This document shows positions 5,245-6,839 of a DNA stretch of 6,839 nt, piece by piece. Every line of letters starts with the position of its first letter. Position 1 is the first letter of the stretch. The stretch comes from Methanocorpusculum sp. Its GTDB lineage: Archaea; Halobacteriota; Methanomicrobia; Methanomicrobiales; Methanocorpusculaceae. Position numbers and translations under genes: made by a program. The notes under the pieces were generated by a model, which worked only from the letters and a program-made list of their open reading frames with translations, had not been told where the DNA came from and did no database searches. The stretch lies in NCBI GenBank assembly GCA_029987395.1, contig DALTVX010000018.1, positions 1 through 6,839 on the forward strand. The letters are read 5' to 3'.

Positions 5245-6432
5245 TCATTTCCTCCTCCAAATCCTTATCACCTTCACCTCTAGAACTGGTTTGAATATGC
5301 TCACCACCTCTGCCCAAATGAACCCCATAAACATCTGAAACCGAAACCTCTTTTCCTCTATCACCCTTGGCCCTCTCCTCTGTTGAGCAAAATATCTTGC
5401 CTGCAGCACAACCCAAATATTCTTCAGCATCAGAGCAATTATCATATAAAAATATCTCAATGTTGCATTTTTTGACGATGTTCTGCATTTAACCTGATTC
5501 CTAATGCGATATGATGACTCGATGGCAAATCGTCTCTTATAGGTGTTGGATATTTTCCTCGGCTTCCAGTTTTTCACTCCATACACTATATATCCCAGAT
5601 TCTGGCAACCGTGACTTTTCTTCATCCCCCTGACTTTTCTTCCTTTAATGTATTTCACATCAATGAGGATATCGACCTCAAGCGATTGTTCCGCATTGTG
5701 CATTTCATAGGTTTCCCATCGATATTTTCTTCCCTGAAGAAGCATTTTGAGGTCATTACCCTGTTTTTTGACGGGAACAATATAGGGGATCTCTTCTTGC
5801 TGAAGGAAGGAGAACAGGGCAATGGAGTAAAACCCTCTGTCCAAACAGAGAACAGTTATGCCAATACCAAGATCATGGATGGTCTGTACACATTGTTTCA
5901 CATAATCCAGCTGAGATACTCCTTTCTGTACAGGGTAGACGGCAAGGGTCAACCGGGTATTCTTGGTTATGATATAGAGGGAAATGTAGGCATAGAAGGT
6001 GTGGGTTGATTTCTTTGTCTGCCCGGAAATGACGTTTATCTGGTTTGTTTCGTCTATCTCTCCATAGTATGGATCATTGGTAATGTCAATAGCAAATTCA
6101 TAGGATTGACCAGGGACGAGGAGATCCTTTGTATGGTGAGTGAGAATAGCAGTATTTTTCCGTACCAGTTCTGTCATACTGAGTTTTTTCAGATATCGGC
6201 GGATGGTAGTTTCCGAGGGGACATTTGCCAAAAGTGAGGGGAGAGAATGAATGGAGGCACACCGGGATGACATGCCAAGTAAGGAGTGATACACGGTCTC
6301 AGCAGAATAGGAACAGGAAGGGTGAAGGGACAGGTCAAGCGAGCTTTGAAGTGAGGTGACACAGAGAGCGATACATTCATCAGATTTGAGGGTTAATTGT
6401 CTATCGCAGGAAGATAAAAGAGGATTTTGCAT
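5245..6432 (-). CDS. ISH3-family DDE transposase, intact
   Basis: This 395-residue enzyme would cut and join the ends of its own element. The N-terminal region (1-95) contains a probable helix-turn-helix for end binding (about 66-90, LPSLLANVPSETTIRRYLKKL). The RNase-H-like catalytic core follows with D116 in FAIDITNDPYYGE, D198 in LCLDRGFYS and E305 in RRFAIESSYRIR; these three blocks are the ISH3-type DDE signature. The C-terminal part is basic and aromatic and ends IWRRK. Length is normal for the family and I see no frameshift or internal stop. The ATG is at 6430-6432; a TATA box close upstream implies a nearly leaderless message. The TGA (5245-5247) ends two bases from the left terminal repeat. 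Confidence 0.92.
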   Translation of the reverse strand: MQNPLLSSCDRQLTLKSDECIALCVTSLQSSLDLSLHPSCSYSAETVYHSLLGMSSRCASIHSLPSLLANVPSETTIRRYLKKLSMTELVRKNTAILTHHTKDLLVPGQSYEFAIDITNDPYYGEIDETNQINVISGQTKKSTHTFYAYISLYIITKNTRLTLAVYPVQKGVSQLDYVKQCVQTIHDLGIGITVLCLDRGFYSIALFSFLQQEEIPYIVPVKKQGNDLKMLLQGRKYRWETYEMHNAEQSLEVDILIDVKYIKGRKVRGMKKSHGCQNLGYIVYGVKNWKPRKISNTYKRRFAIESSYRIRNQVKCRTSSKNATLRYFYMIIALMLKNIWVVLQARYFAQQRRGPRVIEEKRFRFQMFMGFIWAEVVSIFKPVLEVKVIRIWRRK

Positions 6433-6449
6433 ACCACTTTTCCTGCATA

Positions 6450-6459
6450 CTATATATAT
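6450..6459 (-). promoter_or_regulatory. TATA box of the transposase gene
   Basis: The minus strand reads ATATATATAG upstream of the transposase ATG, centred about 23 bases from it, so the transcript probably starts at or very near the ATG. The box is almost symmetric and could also fire outward on the plus strand. Confidence 0.5.
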
Positions 6460-6503
6460 GCTCTGTTTTGTGTCAGTCTGATTGAAGGTTAGTTAGACGA
6501 GAT

Positions 6504-6521
6504 GGGGGTGGCGAAGTACTG
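6504..6521. repeat. Right terminal inverted repeat of the insertion sequence
   Basis: GGGGGTGGCGAAGTACTG is the exact reverse complement of 5225-5242. Confidence 0.92.
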
Positions 6522-6526
6522 ATATT
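6522..6526. repeat. Target-site duplication, right copy (ATATT)
   Basis: The second ATATT copy follows the right terminal repeat directly. The host gene frame continues from base 6527. Confidence 0.9.
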
Positions 6527-6839
6527 AGTGATGAGTATGATGTTCGTTTCAGCAGTATCTGCAAATTCAGTTAATTCCGAATTAAATTCAGATACAGTTT
6601 TTGTAAATGAAGCATTATCATGTACAAATACTCAGACAAACTCACCTGATGTCTTTTCTTCACCTGAAAATTTCATTACGTATTTGAAATCTTTCGATGG
6701 GAAATATGAAAATGTCTTAAATCAGTATTCTTCATTATCAGAGGAGCAACAGAAAATCTTTTTGGAAAAATTAAAGAATTTTGAAGATATAGAGGTCTCT
6801 ATTCAAAAAGTACCAGTTACCTCAACTAAATCCTCTGAA

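Larger units (their letters stand above)
5225..6521 (-). mobile_element. Complete ISH3-family insertion sequence, 1297 bp
   Basis: The element is bounded by perfect 18-bp inverted repeats and flanked by ATATT on both sides. It holds a single minus-strand transposase gene that fills nearly all of it: 2 bases separate the stop codon from the left repeat, and 71 bases lie between the start codon and the right repeat, which hold the promoter. Length, duplication size and transposase motifs agree with ISH3, a family found largely in archaea. It is inserted in the signal-peptide codons of the plus-strand exported-protein gene, in opposite orientation. Intact ends and an intact frame suggest it may still be mobile. 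Confidence 0.93.
5181..6839 (+). pseudogene. Exported-protein gene interrupted by an insertion sequence (unknown function)
   Basis: The gene begins at ATG 5181 and is cut after base 5224 by the insertion element; it resumes after the second ATATT copy (from 6527) and stays open to the window edge. With the element and one ATATT removed, one frame of 119 codons results. The joined N-terminus is MKQIMKLIPILICILVMSMM then FVSAVSANS: two lysines, a long hydrophobic core and a likely cleavage after VSA (about residue 27), a textbook signal peptide. The mature part is Ser/Asn-rich and then charged, with a helical stretch YSSLSEEQQKIFLEKLKNFE. One Cys is visible (LSCTN). I recognise no family. The sequence is clearly more AT-rich than the tyrS block, suggesting accessory or transferred DNA. 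The downstream fragment keeps ATGs at 6531, 6537 and 6540, but these give a signal lacking its positive start. The C-terminus lies outside the window. Confidence 0.8.

Noticed and set aside
5012..5488. 158-codon minus-strand frame spanning the left end of the insertion element
   Set aside because: It crosses the element boundary, overlaps the transposase in another frame and is low-complexity; an artefact of the insertion and the inverted repeat.
5611..6009. 132-codon plus-strand frame inside the element
   Set aside because: It is antisense to the catalytic core of the transposase, has no motif and no ribosome binding site.
1..6839. CRISPR array, tRNA, rRNA or known riboswitch
   Set aside because: No regularly spaced direct repeats, cloverleaf or recognisable conserved RNA motif was found on either strand by eye.

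Overview
The window looks like a piece of a methanogenic archaeal chromosome, most likely Methanomicrobiales and possibly Methanocorpusculum-like. The reasons are an archaeal-type tyrosyl-tRNA synthetase, a RIO1 kinase, a metallo-beta-lactamase protein of the COG1237/MJ0301 type, a membrane-anchored tandem winged-helix regulator, an ISH3-family insertion sequence, and TATA-like promoters with very short leaders and T-run terminators. The lineage is inferred from gene content only.

Left part (1-3370, all minus strand): a core housekeeping block. Transcription runs right to left through tyrS (2417-3370), an iron-sulfur-flavoprotein-like NAD(P)H/FMN oxidoreductase (1700-2395) and a COG1237 metallo-hydrolase (891-1694), with gaps of 21 and 5 bases, so these three probably form an operon. 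After a 134-base gap that holds its own promoter comes a RIO1 atypical kinase (1-756), which runs off the left edge. It has no stop codon inside the window and must be read by eye.

Middle (3371-3690): about 320 bases without a large gene. It holds the tyrS promoter, a 7-bp-arm palindrome, a 31-codon single-helix membrane ORF on the minus strand (3483-3578) with its own TATA and T-run terminator, two further inverted repeats and the terminator of the next unit.

Right part (3688-6839): an accessory region. A secreted beta-sandwich protein (4538-4984) and a membrane-anchored tandem winged-helix regulator (3688-4548) overlap by 11 bases on the minus strand. They face a plus-strand gene for an exported protein that starts at 5181. 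The divergent promoter region is nearly mirror-symmetric: a 29-bp inverted repeat (26 matches, 34-base spacer, 5012-5103) puts the same upstream motif and a TATA-like box at each outer end, one per direction. The plus-strand gene is broken inside its signal-peptide codons by a complete 1297-bp ISH3-family element (5225-6521) with perfect 18-bp terminal repeats, a 5-bp target duplication (ATATT) and an intact DDE transposase. Removing the element and one ATATT restores an uninterrupted frame and a good signal peptide.

How the parts may fit: the shared symmetric promoter suggests that the exported protein, the secreted beta-sandwich protein and the membrane regulator form one co-regulated cell-surface module, now damaged on one side by the insertion. 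This is inference; no member's function is known to me.
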